Positions 1 through 7,452 are shown, counted from the first letter of the stretch. The stretch is 28,033 nt of DNA from an uncultured Christensenellaceae bacterium (GCA_910587025.1 CAJUKR010000018.1:1-28033); one strand, 5' to 3'. Notes: generated by a model from the sequence alone, not told the origin. Numbers and translations: made by a program.

Positions 1-57
1 TTCAATCCCACGCTGACGGATTGCGAACTTATAGAACATCCTCATTCGAAAAAATAG
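1..57 (+). CDS. 3' end of a truncated gene, product unknown
   Basis: An open frame runs from the first base to a TAG at 55-57 and encodes 18 residues ending in HPHSKK. A strong bidirectional terminator starts 10 bases later, which fits the end of a rightward gene convergent with the membrane protein gene that follows. The fragment is too short to recognise a family, and a chance open frame of this length is possible. Confidence 0.45.
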   Translation, partial: FNPTLTDCELIEHPHSKK

Positions 58-67
58 ATCGAATAAA

Positions 68-99
68 AAACGACCGAACGATATATCGTTCGGTCGTTT
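68..99. terminator. Bidirectional intrinsic terminator
   Basis: A perfect 14-bp stem (AAACGACCGAACGA and its complement) closes a TATA loop. It is flanked by A residues on the left and a T-rich run (gctttttatt) on the right, so it can end transcription from both convergent genes. Confidence 0.85.
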
Positions 100-107
100 G
101 CTTTTTA

Positions 108-1034
108 TTATATGGAAGTTTTCCGTTTTGTCATTTTCGAAAGAGTTACTATCTGAACGACCGCGCCGATCGCGGAGAATACGAACGTCAGTACCATATC
201 GATAATAAATGCGTTACGAATCTCCGCATCGCCCAGCAATATTCCGAACGCTTCGAATGCCGAAATATCAAGTCCCGCTTCCGCTGCGGCGATGCCCGAC
301 GCAACCAGATAAATAATCAGTATGGAAAGCATCAATACCGCGAACGAAGTCGCCGTAACGATTACGATCATGATCTTATTCGGTTTACCTTTGAACTTCT
401 GATACAAAAACGCACCCGCGGATATCGCCACGATCGCCGATATCGCCGACACGAAACCGATAAGATACAGCACTACGGCGATAACAGCGCCGGCAAGCGC
501 ACCGATAACCGCGCCGAAGAATCCGCGCAGGTAATTGTTCGGAGCTTTATCGAAATCCTCGTTTTCCGCCGCAATCACCGCATTTATATCATCGATACAG
601 CCCATATCCAAAGTGACTTTTAATCCGTCTATATCCCGACGCTCGGAAGCGACAGTATCGAGCGACTTACCGCACCTCGGACAGCTATGACGGTTTTCGG
701 CGCCGCTCGACGAAAGTATGCCGCACACGGTATCGAACAACGACGGCAATTCGGATACGATCTTGCCTACGGTCAGAGCGTTCAAAACGAACAAAAGACC
801 GTACATCGTGAACGTGAACTTGCAATGCCTAAGTTTCGCCGAACACAGTTTTTCGTTGATCATACGCCGACACTCTTCCGTGCCGTAGAACGCGATATGC
901 AGTTTTATCGGCGCTTGCGAATTCATAGGCGAGTACAAAAAGTTTGTTTCGTAGTTGCACAAGAATCCATATGCCGAATTACCTTCGACGGTAAACCCGC
1001 GTTCCTCAAACACATATTTCAGGTTCTTATTCAT
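108..1034 (-). CDS. Putative zinc-ribbon membrane protein, function unknown
   Basis: This is a 308-residue protein of no family I can name. An N-terminal soluble part of about 150 residues contains a CPRC pair and other cysteines, possibly half of a zinc ribbon. It is followed by a segment N-N-Y-L-R-G-x2-G-A-x2-G-A leading into about four membrane helices and a basic C-terminus (KMTKRK). The Gly-rich N-Y-x-x-G-x-x-G entry is common in uncharacterised Firmicute membrane proteins. Two ATGs lie in tandem; the second (1034) is preferred because the GGAGG site is 6 nt before it but only 3 nt before the first. Its own promoter lies just upstream and a terminator follows, so it is monocistronic. Confidence 0.75.
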   Translation of the reverse strand: MNKNLKYVFEERGFTVEGNSAYGFLCNYETNFLYSPMNSQAPIKLHIAFYGTEECRRMINEKLCSAKLRHCKFTFTMYGLLFVLNALTVGKIVSELPSLFDTVCGILSSSGAENRHSCPRCGKSLDTVASERRDIDGLKVTLDMGCIDDINAVIAAENEDFDKAPNNYLRGFFGAVIGALAGAVIAVVLYLIGFVSAISAIVAISAGAFLYQKFKGKPNKIMIVIVTATSFAVLMLSILIIYLVASGIAAAEAGLDISAFEAFGILLGDAEIRNAFIIDMVLTFVFSAIGAVVQIVTLSKMTKRKTSI

Positions 1035-1057
1035 CATTTTCCTCCTTTTTTGTAATT

Positions 1058-1088
1058 ATTATAACATTTTTCGGTACGTATCCGTCAA
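1058..1088 (-). promoter_or_regulatory. Promoter of the zinc-ribbon membrane protein gene
   Basis: TTGACG and TATAAT are separated by 19 bp, with an extended TGT directly before the -10. The long spacer is compensated by the TGn element, the same arrangement as in the LytTR operon promoter of this window. Confidence 0.6.
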
Positions 1089-1104
1089 CTGATTTGCAAA
1101 ACAA

Positions 1105-1142
1105 AAAACAGATTTTACGTCAAGTTCCGCAAAATCTGTTTT
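1105..1142 (-). terminator. Terminator of spo0A
   Basis: A 12-bp stem (AAAACAGATTTT with its complement) with a 14-nt loop is followed on the minus strand by a T run. It lies 34 bases after the spo0A stop codon. Confidence 0.8.
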
Positions 1143-1176
1143 CATTGAATTTTTTACGCTTGTGTGAGCTTAAAGT

Positions 1177-1905
1177 TTACACCGATTCGAGCAGCATTTT
1201 ATCCGCGACAAGCGCGATAAACTCGCCGTTTGTGGGTTTTTCGTTCTGCGTATAAACCCGAACTCCGAACAAGCTGTTAATGTTTTCGATTTTGCCGCGA
1301 TTCCACGCCACTTCGATGGCATGACGTATGGCGCGTTCCACCTTACTCGGCGAAGTGTCGAAACGACGCGCGACCTCGGGGTACAGCCTTTTTGTAATGC
1401 TGTTAATGATATCGGGATTATCGATAGCCATCTTTATGGCCTCCCTGAGGAACTGATAGCCTTTGATGTGGGCGGGAATGCCGACGGTGATAAATATATT
1501 CGTTATCTTTTCCTCGAGCGATTTATTGCGCACGCGTACGGCGGTGCTTTCCTTCATGCACTCCGAAATGCGCGCGTCGAGCTGTTCGAAACGAAAAGGC
1601 TTCATCATATAATATCTCGCGCCCAGGCTTGCCGCCTTGGTCACGAACGACCCTACCGACAGCGCGCTCATCACGATAACGCGACGGCTTGTCCCGATCT
1701 GTTCGAGTACGCCGTAACCGTCGAGCTTGGGCATAACGAGATCGAGTAAAACCACGTCCGGATCCGTTGCCGATATTTTGGCAAGCGCCTCTTCGCCGTC
1801 CACCGCCGTAGCCACTACTTCGTACTCGCTCTTGCCCGAAAAATATTCGGTGAGCTGCGCGAGAAATTCCTGATTGTCATCCACTATTGCCAGTTTGGTC
1901 TGCAT
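1177..1905 (-). CDS. spo0A: Spo0A, sporulation master response regulator
   Basis: This 242-residue transcription factor is phosphorylated by a phosphorelay or orphan kinases and then binds 0A boxes to switch cells into sporulation and stationary-phase programmes. Receiver domain: acidic pair D9/D10, phospho-acceptor D55 in LLDLVMPKLDG, conserved K102 in MMKPF. The C-terminal effector domain carries the diagnostic recognition helix, close to the Bacillus SKVERAIRHAIEVAW segment, followed by NEKPTNGEFIALVADK. Length is slightly shorter than the Bacillus protein (267 aa), mainly in the inter-domain linker. Start chosen at 1905, with GGAGG nine bases upstream. It is monocistronic, with its own promoter and terminator, and divergent from a dehydrogenase gene. 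Its presence argues for an endospore-lineage Clostridium relative, although sporulation itself cannot be shown here. Confidence 0.97.
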   Translation of the reverse strand: MQTKLAIVDDNQEFLAQLTEYFSGKSEYEVVATAVDGEEALAKISATDPDVVLLDLVMPKLDGYGVLEQIGTSRRVIVMSALSVGSFVTKAASLGARYYMMKPFRFEQLDARISECMKESTAVRVRNKSLEEKITNIFITVGIPAHIKGYQFLREAIKMAIDNPDIINSITKRLYPEVARRFDTSPSKVERAIRHAIEVAWNRGKIENINSLFGVRVYTQNEKPTNGEFIALVADKMLLESV

Positions 1906-1934
1906 ATGATTTGCCTCCGTGTTTTTTCGGTCAT

Positions 1935-1963
1935 ATTATATCAAAAACCGCAGGAAACCGCAA
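1935..1963 (-). promoter_or_regulatory. spo0A promoter with a 10-bp-spaced direct repeat
   Basis: TTGCGG and TATAAT are separated by 17 bp. On the minus strand the 8-mer TGCGGTTT occurs twice, exactly 10 bp apart (+ strand 1945-1952 and 1955-1962), covering the -35 and half of the spacer. One-helical-turn spacing puts both copies on the same DNA face and suggests a regulator site. Confidence 0.65.
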
Positions 1964-1991
1964 TTTTCGGGAGCAGAGAATAACGGCGTAT

Positions 1992-2013
1992 ATATTCGTA
2001 ATTCCACGAATAT
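1992..2013. promoter_or_regulatory. 22-bp dyad, candidate operator
   Basis: Perfect 8-bp arms ATATTCGT and ACGAATAT are separated by 6 bp in the divergent spo0A/dehydrogenase intergenic region. There is no T run after it, so it is unlikely to be a terminator. The 14-bp centre-to-centre spacing of the arms suits a dimeric helix-turn-helix regulator. The cognate protein is unknown. Confidence 0.45.
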
Positions 2014-2023
2014 TTGCCTAATT

Positions 2024-2032
2024 TGTCGAAAA
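2024..2032 (+). promoter_or_regulatory. Candidate 0A box upstream of the zinc-type dehydrogenase
   Basis: TGTCGAAAA, preceded by TT, matches the Spo0A consensus TGTCGAA. It is centred about 60 bp upstream of the predicted transcription start at 2089 and lies in the intergenic region next to spo0A itself. A 7-mer match alone is expected by chance several times per window, so the support is the extended match and the location. Confidence 0.45.
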
Positions 2033-2053
2033 CATACCTATGCCACGGAAGCA

Positions 2054-2082
2054 TTGACAAACACCGAAAAAAATGGTATAAT
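2054..2082 (+). promoter_or_regulatory. Consensus sigma-A promoter giving a leaderless transcript
   Basis: A perfect TTGACA and a perfect TATAAT are separated by 17 bp, with a TG just upstream of the -10. Only six bases separate the -10 from the ATG at 2089, so the predicted +1 is the A of the start codon. Confidence 0.85.
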
Positions 2083-2088
2083 ACGCGT

Positions 2089-3099
2089 ATGAAAGCATGG
2101 ATAATCACGGCTCCCGGAACGCTCGAGCAGGTCGATCTGCCCAGCGAGGAAATAGGGCCGAAAGAAGTCAAAATCAAAGTCGGACACGGTCTGATCTCCC
2201 GTCCCGACGTGCAGACGTACCTCGGCTCGGACAAGGCGAAACTGCCGATCGTCCCCGGCGGATCGTGCTCGGGAATGGTTGTCGGAGTAGGCTCCGAAGT
2301 GACGGACGTAAGCCGCGGGGACCGCGTATTCGTACACCCGCAGAAGATGTGCGGCGACTGTACGGACTGCCGAGAAGGAAAAGGCACCTGCGCGAACGTG
2401 GAATATTACGGCATCACGCGTAACGGATTTATGCGCGATTTCGCCGTTGTGAGCGAACGCGACTGCATCAAGATCCCCGACCGCGTCCCCGGGAAAGAAA
2501 CGGTCTTTCTCGATTATATCGCGCTCGCCGTCAGCACGATCGAAGCGCTCCGCATAAAAAAAGGCGAGCATCTCGTGATCTCGGGCGCAAGTACGCTCGG
2601 TATCATTCTCGGACAAGTCGCGCTGTATTATCAGGCGGTGCCCATACTTGTGGACAGCAACGACGATTATCTCGCAATGGCGGCTGAAACGGGTATATTT
2701 TATACGGCAAACACGACAAAGAACGCCTACGATAAGATCTTCCATATCACCGGCGGAAAAATGGTCGAATGCGTCGCGCATATCGCGACGGGAGGCATCG
2801 ACGTAAGACAGAGCATCGATCTGGCGGGTCGCGGCGGAAGGGTCGCGATAGTCGGAAGATACGGCGCGGAGTATTCTCTCGAGTGTTCCCTGCTCCCCGT
2901 AATAGAAAGAAACATCGGGATCATCGGCGTATCGCACGGCATAGGAAGCACGCGCATAGCGATCAACATGCTTGCGAATAAAGCGATCAACGTCGATAAG
3001 CTCATCAACCGCGAAGTCGATTTCGACGCCGTTCCCGAAGTGCTCGAATCCAACGCGCGCAGTCGCGAACATCTCAAAACGGTAATATCGTTCGGCTGA
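2089..3099 (+). CDS. Zinc-type medium-chain dehydrogenase lacking catalytic zinc ligands
   Basis: This 336-residue MDR-superfamily protein (alcohol/threonine/sorbitol dehydrogenase-like) has a GroES-like N-terminal domain and a Rossmann domain (GASTLG near residues 166-171, with D189 after the following strand as a likely NAD ribose contact). The structural-zinc lobe is intact in outline: C88, C91, C94, C101. The catalytic zinc site is not: the usual Cys in the C-G-x-D motif is S37 (ISRPD) and the usual G-H-E is G57-G58-S59. The substrate and even redox activity are therefore uncertain. Start taken at 2089 because homologues begin MKAW-like and a perfect promoter ends six bases before it; a longer reading frame upstream would cover the promoter. 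It is divergent from spo0A and monocistronic. Confidence 0.85.
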   Translation: MKAWIITAPGTLEQVDLPSEEIGPKEVKIKVGHGLISRPDVQTYLGSDKAKLPIVPGGSCSGMVVGVGSEVTDVSRGDRVFVHPQKMCGDCTDCREGKGTCANVEYYGITRNGFMRDFAVVSERDCIKIPDRVPGKETVFLDYIALAVSTIEALRIKKGEHLVISGASTLGIILGQVALYYQAVPILVDSNDDYLAMAAETGIFYTANTTKNAYDKIFHITGGKMVECVAHIATGGIDVRQSIDLAGRGGRVAIVGRYGAEYSLECSLLPVIERNIGIIGVSHGIGSTRIAINMLANKAINVDKLINREVDFDAVPEVLESNARSREHLKTVISFG

Positions 3100-3121
3100 T
3101 CGTCGGATATATCGAAAACAA

Positions 3122-3159
3122 AAACACCGCGAAGTACCTGTCGGCACAACGCGGTGTTT
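3122..3159. terminator. Bidirectional terminator between dehydrogenase and SecB-like genes
   Basis: A 10-bp stem (AAACACCGCG and its complement) closes an 18-nt loop. T-rich runs follow on the plus strand (tttctttta) and the minus strand (tttttgttttc), serving both convergent genes. Confidence 0.85.
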
Positions 3160-3175
3160 CTTTTATTAATCGAAC

Positions 3176-3586
3176 TCAGACCTTTTCGTCGGGGAAAAGC
3201 GCTCCTCCGTCCAGAGGCGGAAGCATGAGCGGATTTATCATAGCCGCCGAAGTAAGATTTGTTATTGCGCAACGCAGATACGGGAACGTAGCGCGCGTAG
3301 CCGCCGTGATAAACTCCTTTTCGTCCTCTGCCAGCCATATCTCTTCTTCAAGGTCGAATACCGCGACAAGACGGATAGCAAGATCGAACGGCTTCGGTTC
3401 GTTGTCGGTGCTGACCATCTTGACGGTCAGTTCGACTATACGACGCTTGGGAAGTTCTTTTACTTTCTTAAGCTGTCTGTTAAATTCGGGTTTGATCTCG
3501 AATTTAGTCTGCGGCTCCGCCTTGACTACGTTGAGGCGGAATCGCATATCCTCGCAGTGCATACCGAGCATTTTGAAGTTGATCAT
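3176..3586 (-). CDS. SecB-like export chaperone
   Basis: This 136-residue protein resembles the SecB family (homotetrameric chaperones that hold unfolded secretory proteins). Its C-terminal half reads FPYLRCAITNLTSAAM followed by NPLMLPPLDGGALF, matching the SecB hallmark of an Arg-containing helix followed by P-L-x-L-P-P-x-x-x-x-x-L-F. Alternating beta-strand segments (VELTVKMVS, FDLAIRLVAVFDLEE) precede it. The start at 3586 has AAGGAGA with suitable spacing. It lies 41 bases after valS with no terminator between, so it is probably co-transcribed. Classic SecB is proteobacterial; Gram-positive SecB-like proteins are often orphans or parts of toxin-antitoxin-chaperone loci, but no toxin or antitoxin is adjacent here. 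The client is unknown. Confidence 0.75.
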   Translation of the reverse strand: MINFKMLGMHCEDMRFRLNVVKAEPQTKFEIKPEFNRQLKKVKELPKRRIVELTVKMVSTDNEPKPFDLAIRLVAVFDLEEEIWLAEDEKEFITAATRATFPYLRCAITNLTSAAMINPLMLPPLDGGALFPDEKV

Positions 3587-3627
3587 ATTTTTCTCCTTAT
3601 TTGACTTTACGTCCTGTTTTACTTGAT

Positions 3628-6255
3628 TTACAGTTTGCTCATCTCGACGATCTTACTCTCGAGAACGGCTATTCGTTCCTTATACTTCTCGGTCTTTTCC
3701 CTTTCGGCGTCGACGAGAGCTTTGGGCGCTTTCGCGACGAACTTTTCGTTCGCAAGTTTTCCCTCGGCGCGAGAAAGTTCTTCTTTCGCGTTGTCGAGTT
3801 CCCTGCCCAACCGTTCGAGTTCCTTATCGCGATCGACAAGCTCTCCGAGCGGGATATAAACCTCGCCGAATGCCGTTACGATAGTCGTGCAACCGTCCGG
3901 CTTGTTTATCACTTCCGCGAAATCGTTACCCGACGCAAGCTTGACGAGATACTCTCCCGCCGAGCCGAGCAGTTTAGATATCAGCGCATTGGGTTTGACG
4001 AATATCGACGTCCGCTTATTCGGTTTTACGCCCATGTCGGCACGGACTGCGCGAATGCGCTTTATGGCATCCATAACGGCTTCCATTTTCCGTGCGTCGA
4101 GCCTGTAGCTCTTCAGGTCTTTTGCCGACGGATAAGCCGAGATCATAATATCTTCGGCGTCGCGGACGGACTCGGGCAGGTTGTCGTAAACCTCCGCCGT
4201 AATAAACGGAATGATCGGGTGCGCGAGTTTGAGAATATCGCGGAGAACCCTGACGAGAACGGATACCGTCGCCCGACGTTTATTCTCGTCCGAAGAATAA
4301 AGCGAAACTTTGGAAAGCTCTATATACCAGTCGCAGAACTCGCCCCATACGAAATCGTACAGTCTGTTCGCGGCAAGACCGACTTCGTAACGCTCCATAT
4401 ACTTGCCGACGTCGGAAATCGTTTCGTTGAGCCGAGTGACGATCCACTTATCCGCAAGCGTGAGCTTTACTTTTTCTATAGGAAGAATATCGACGCCTTC
4501 GGCGTTCATAAGCACGAAACGCGAAGCGTTCCATATCTTATTCATGAAATTACGGAAGCCTTCCTGCTTCTTGGTCGAATATTTGATATCGCCGCCGGCG
4601 GAAACTCCCGAAACGAGGGATATGCGGAGCACGTCTGCGCCGACCTCGTCGATTATTTCGAGCGGGTCGATACCGTTGCCGAGGCTCTTGGACAGTTTGC
4701 GTCCGAGTTCGTCGCGTACGAGTCCGTGGATCAATACGGTATCGAAAGGCTCCCGACCCATAAACTCCAGTCCCGAATATATCATTCTCGACACCCAGAA
4801 AGTGATTATGTCGTACGCGGTGACAAGCACGTTCGTCGGATAGAAGTATTCGAGATCGGGGGTTTTATCCGGCCAGCCGAGCGTCGAGAACGGCCAGAGC
4901 GCGGAAGAAAACCATGTGTCGAGCACGTCCTCGTCCTGACGGACGGGCGCGCCGCACTTAGGACATACCTTCATATCGTCGCGGCTGACGAACTCTCCGC
5001 CGCATGCATCGCAGTAGAACACGGGTATGCGGTGTCCCCACCAAAGCTGACGCGAAACGCACCAGTCGCGGATATTCTCCATCCAGTGCAGATAATTTTT
5101 TTCGAACCGCTTGGGAAGATAGCGGAGTTTTTTGTTTTTCACGACATCGATCGCGGGCTTGGCAAGTTCGCCCATTCTGACGAACCATTGCTTTGATACG
5201 ATCGGCTCTATAGACGAATGGCAACGGTGGCAATGCCCGACGTTATGCGTATGCGGCTCGGTCTTTACGAGCAGTCCGAGCGACTCGAGGTCGGCGACCA
5301 TAGCCTTTCTCGCCTCGTAACGCTCCATTCCCGCATATTTTCCCGCAAGCTCGTTCATGTGACCGGTATCGTCCATTACGCGCATTACTTCGAGATTGTG
5401 ACGAAGTCCGACTTCGAAGTCGTTGGGGTCGTGCGCGGGCGTAATCTTGACTGCGCCCGTACCGAACGATTTATCAACGTATTCGTCCGCAATAACGGGG
5501 ATCGTACGGTCGGTCAGAGGAAGCGCAAGTTGTTTGCCGACGAGCTTTGCGTAACGTTTGTCGCCGGGATGAACGGCGACTGCCATATCGCCGAGCAGCG
5601 TTTCGGGTCTGGTCGTCGCAACGATTATACCCTCGCCGCCGTCCGATTCGGGATAGCGGATATGCCAAAGATGTCCTTCCTCGGTTTCGTACTCCACTTC
5701 CGCGTCCGAGATCGCCGTCTTGCAATGCGGGCACTGATTGACTATTCTCGCGCCGTGATAGATCCAGCCTTTTTCGTAATACCTGACGAACGTTTCTTTT
5801 ACCGCGCGCGATAAATTGTCGTCCATCGTGAAAGCAAGCCTGCTCCAGTCGCAGGACGAGCCGAGCTGCTTGAGCTGTTCGACTATGCGTCCGCCGTATT
5901 GATCTTTCCAGTCGAACGCGCGTTTCAGAAACCCTTCGCGCCCGAGCTGTTCCTTAGTCAAGCCTTCTTCGGCAAGTTTGTCGATGATCTTTACTTCGGT
6001 GGCGATAGACGCATGATCCGTCCCGGGAAGCCAAAGGGTCTCGTAACCCTTCATTCTCTTATAACGTATTATGGAGTCCTGTACCGTCATGGTCAGCGCG
6101 TGACCTATATGAAGCTGTCCGGTGATGTTCGGAGGCGGCATCATTACGGTAAAAGGTTTCTTATCTTTATTAGGGTGTGCGGAAAAATATTTATTATCCG
6201 TCCACTTGGAATATAACCTCTTTTCGAATTTTTTCGGGTCGAATGTTGTGTCCAT
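3628..6255 (-). CDS. valS: Valyl-tRNA synthetase
   Basis: This 875-residue class I synthetase charges tRNA-Val in the cytoplasm. The HIGH signature is at residues 49-52 after PPPNITGQL, and the KMSKS equivalent KLSKS is at 520-524. Cys pairs typical of bacterial ValS are present (CPHC, CHRC, and CDAC paired with CPKC). The editing domain lies between, and the C-terminus is the expected coiled-coil arm (about the last 65 residues). The start was placed at 6255 because it gives the family N-terminus (TFDPKKFEKRLYSKW) and sits seven bases after a TATAAT; a longer frame to 6291 would cross that promoter. No Shine-Dalgarno sequence and no T-box leader are present, which is unusual for a Firmicute valS. 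The SecB-like gene follows. Confidence 0.97.
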   Translation of the reverse strand: MDTTFDPKKFEKRLYSKWTDNKYFSAHPNKDKKPFTVMMPPPNITGQLHIGHALTMTVQDSIIRYKRMKGYETLWLPGTDHASIATEVKIIDKLAEEGLTKEQLGREGFLKRAFDWKDQYGGRIVEQLKQLGSSCDWSRLAFTMDDNLSRAVKETFVRYYEKGWIYHGARIVNQCPHCKTAISDAEVEYETEEGHLWHIRYPESDGGEGIIVATTRPETLLGDMAVAVHPGDKRYAKLVGKQLALPLTDRTIPVIADEYVDKSFGTGAVKITPAHDPNDFEVGLRHNLEVMRVMDDTGHMNELAGKYAGMERYEARKAMVADLESLGLLVKTEPHTHNVGHCHRCHSSIEPIVSKQWFVRMGELAKPAIDVVKNKKLRYLPKRFEKNYLHWMENIRDWCVSRQLWWGHRIPVFYCDACGGEFVSRDDMKVCPKCGAPVRQDEDVLDTWFSSALWPFSTLGWPDKTPDLEYFYPTNVLVTAYDIITFWVSRMIYSGLEFMGREPFDTVLIHGLVRDELGRKLSKSLGNGIDPLEIIDEVGADVLRISLVSGVSAGGDIKYSTKKQEGFRNFMNKIWNASRFVLMNAEGVDILPIEKVKLTLADKWIVTRLNETISDVGKYMERYEVGLAANRLYDFVWGEFCDWYIELSKVSLYSSDENKRRATVSVLVRVLRDILKLAHPIIPFITAEVYDNLPESVRDAEDIMISAYPSAKDLKSYRLDARKMEAVMDAIKRIRAVRADMGVKPNKRTSIFVKPNALISKLLGSAGEYLVKLASGNDFAEVINKPDGCTTIVTAFGEVYIPLGELVDRDKELERLGRELDNAKEELSRAEGKLANEKFVAKAPKALVDAEREKTEKYKERIAVLESKIVEMSKL

Positions 6256-6262
6256 AAGAAGA

Positions 6263-6291
6263 ATTATACCACGCTTGCGGAAATATTGCAA
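6263..6291 (-). promoter_or_regulatory. valS promoter, predicted leaderless
   Basis: TTGCAA and TATAAT are separated by 17 bp, with TGG just before the -10. Seven bases separate the -10 from the ATG at 6255, so transcription is expected to start at or one base before the start codon. Confidence 0.75.
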
Positions 6292-6422
6292 CTTTTTTGC
6301 GTGAATGCGCGATTTTTTTCGTTGCGTTTTACCGAATTTTACGGCACGCGAAGGAGCGTAATTTTTTATACTATTACAAAAATACGATAAAACCTTTTTC
6401 GTCCCCGCCGCATATTATGTCG

Positions 6423-6428
6423 TATAAT
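6423..6428 (+). promoter_or_regulatory. -10 element of the ABC importer operon
   Basis: A TATAAT lies 19 bases before the ATG at 6448, with GGAGG between them. No good -35 is found at 16-19 bp spacing, so an activator may be needed. The predicted 5' leader is too short for a riboswitch. Confidence 0.4.
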
Positions 6429-6447
6429 CTTATTCGGAGGATAAAAC

Positions 6448-7449
6448 ATGAGAAAACTTTTGGCTGGCGCGCTTTGCGCCGTTATGCTCGCTTTGCCGCT
6501 GTGCATGGCGACCGGCTGTTCGGACGAGAACAGGATCAGACTGTGCGAGGTCACCCATTCCATATTTTACGCGCCGCTGTACGTAGCGATAAACAACGGG
6601 TACTTCGAAGAACGCGGACTCGACGTGACGCTCGAGAACGCAGGCGGCACCGACAAAGTTACCGCCGCGCTCGTAAGCGGATCGTCGGACATCGGTCTTA
6701 TGGGACCCGAAGGCGTAATTTACTCCGAAAGTCTGTCCGACAATATCAAGGTATTCGGACAGCTTACCAAACGCGACGGCTCTTTCCTCGTTTCCAAAAA
6801 GGACGAAGCCGCGACGTTCGACTGGAGCAACCTTAAAGGCAAGCGCGTACTCGCCGGGCGCGTAGGCGGCGTTCCCGCAATGACGATGCAATACGTAATG
6901 AACAATCACGGGTTGTATCACAATGTGGACGGTACGAATATCGATACGACCGTCGCGTTCAATATGATGGCAAGCGTATTCGAGTCGGACAGCACCGTAG
7001 ACTATACCACGCTGTTCGAACCGACCGCAACGGAATATCAGAACTCCGGCCGCGGCTATATCGTCGCCAGCGTCGGTAAAGAGAGCGGCGAAGTGCCTTA
7101 TACCGCATTCTGCGCAAAATCGAGTTATCTCAGAGATCACCGCGGCGTAGCGAAAAAATTCCTCGACGCAGTGCTCGAAGGATACGAGTTCATGAAGAAA
7201 AACGATTCGGCTACTGTTGCGAAATCGCTTGCGCCCAGTTTCGACGGCATGAGCGAAGAAAGCCTTGCGATCGCAGTCGACAGCTATAACGAAAACGATA
7301 CTTGGTGCTCGACTCCCGTTATGACCGAAAAATCGCTCGAAGCGCTCATAAAAATCATGAAGAACGCGGGCGAGCTCGACAAGGAAGTCGATTTCAACGA
7401 GATCGTAGACAATTCGATAGCCGAGGAACTTATAAAAGAGAGGGCTTAA
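6448..7449 (+). CDS. ABC importer substrate-binding lipoprotein, NMT1/SsuA type
   Basis: This 333-residue protein has a lipoprotein signal peptide: MRKLL, a hydrophobic core, then the lipobox M-A-T-G-C with C24 as the lipidated residue. The mature part has the periplasmic-binding fold of the NMT1/THI5 and SsuA/TauA families: YAPLYVAINNGYFEERGLDV at the N-lobe, then a segment like SGSSDIGLMGPEG. Such proteins bind thiamine precursors, sulfonates, riboflavin or similar small molecules; the ligand here cannot be decided. GGAGG precedes the start by seven bases. It is the first gene of a three-gene operon with an ATPase (3 bases downstream) and a permease. In Gram-positives it is tethered to the outer face of the membrane. 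Confidence 0.85.
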   Translation: MRKLLAGALCAVMLALPLCMATGCSDENRIRLCEVTHSIFYAPLYVAINNGYFEERGLDVTLENAGGTDKVTAALVSGSSDIGLMGPEGVIYSESLSDNIKVFGQLTKRDGSFLVSKKDEAATFDWSNLKGKRVLAGRVGGVPAMTMQYVMNNHGLYHNVDGTNIDTTVAFNMMASVFESDSTVDYTTLFEPTATEYQNSGRGYIVASVGKESGEVPYTAFCAKSSYLRDHRGVAKKFLDAVLEGYEFMKKNDSATVAKSLAPSFDGMSEESLAIAVDSYNENDTWCSTPVMTEKSLEALIKIMKNAGELDKEVDFNEIVDNSIAEELIKERA

Positions 7450-7452
7450 AAA

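Noticed and set aside
2038..3147. 369-residue minus-strand frame
   Set aside because: It is antisense to the zinc-type dehydrogenase and has no recognisable domain or ribosome site.
3601..5196. 531-residue plus-strand frame
   Set aside because: It lies antisense to valS, whose HIGH and KLSKS motifs are intact. The composition (rich in R, F, E, V) is that of a shadow frame.
6256..6300. T-box leader for valS
   Set aside because: The promoter adjoins the start codon, leaving no leader sequence.
6292..6447. TPP or other riboswitch upstream of the NMT1-type importer
   Set aside because: The predicted leader is only about 15 bases, and no THI-box-like elements are seen.
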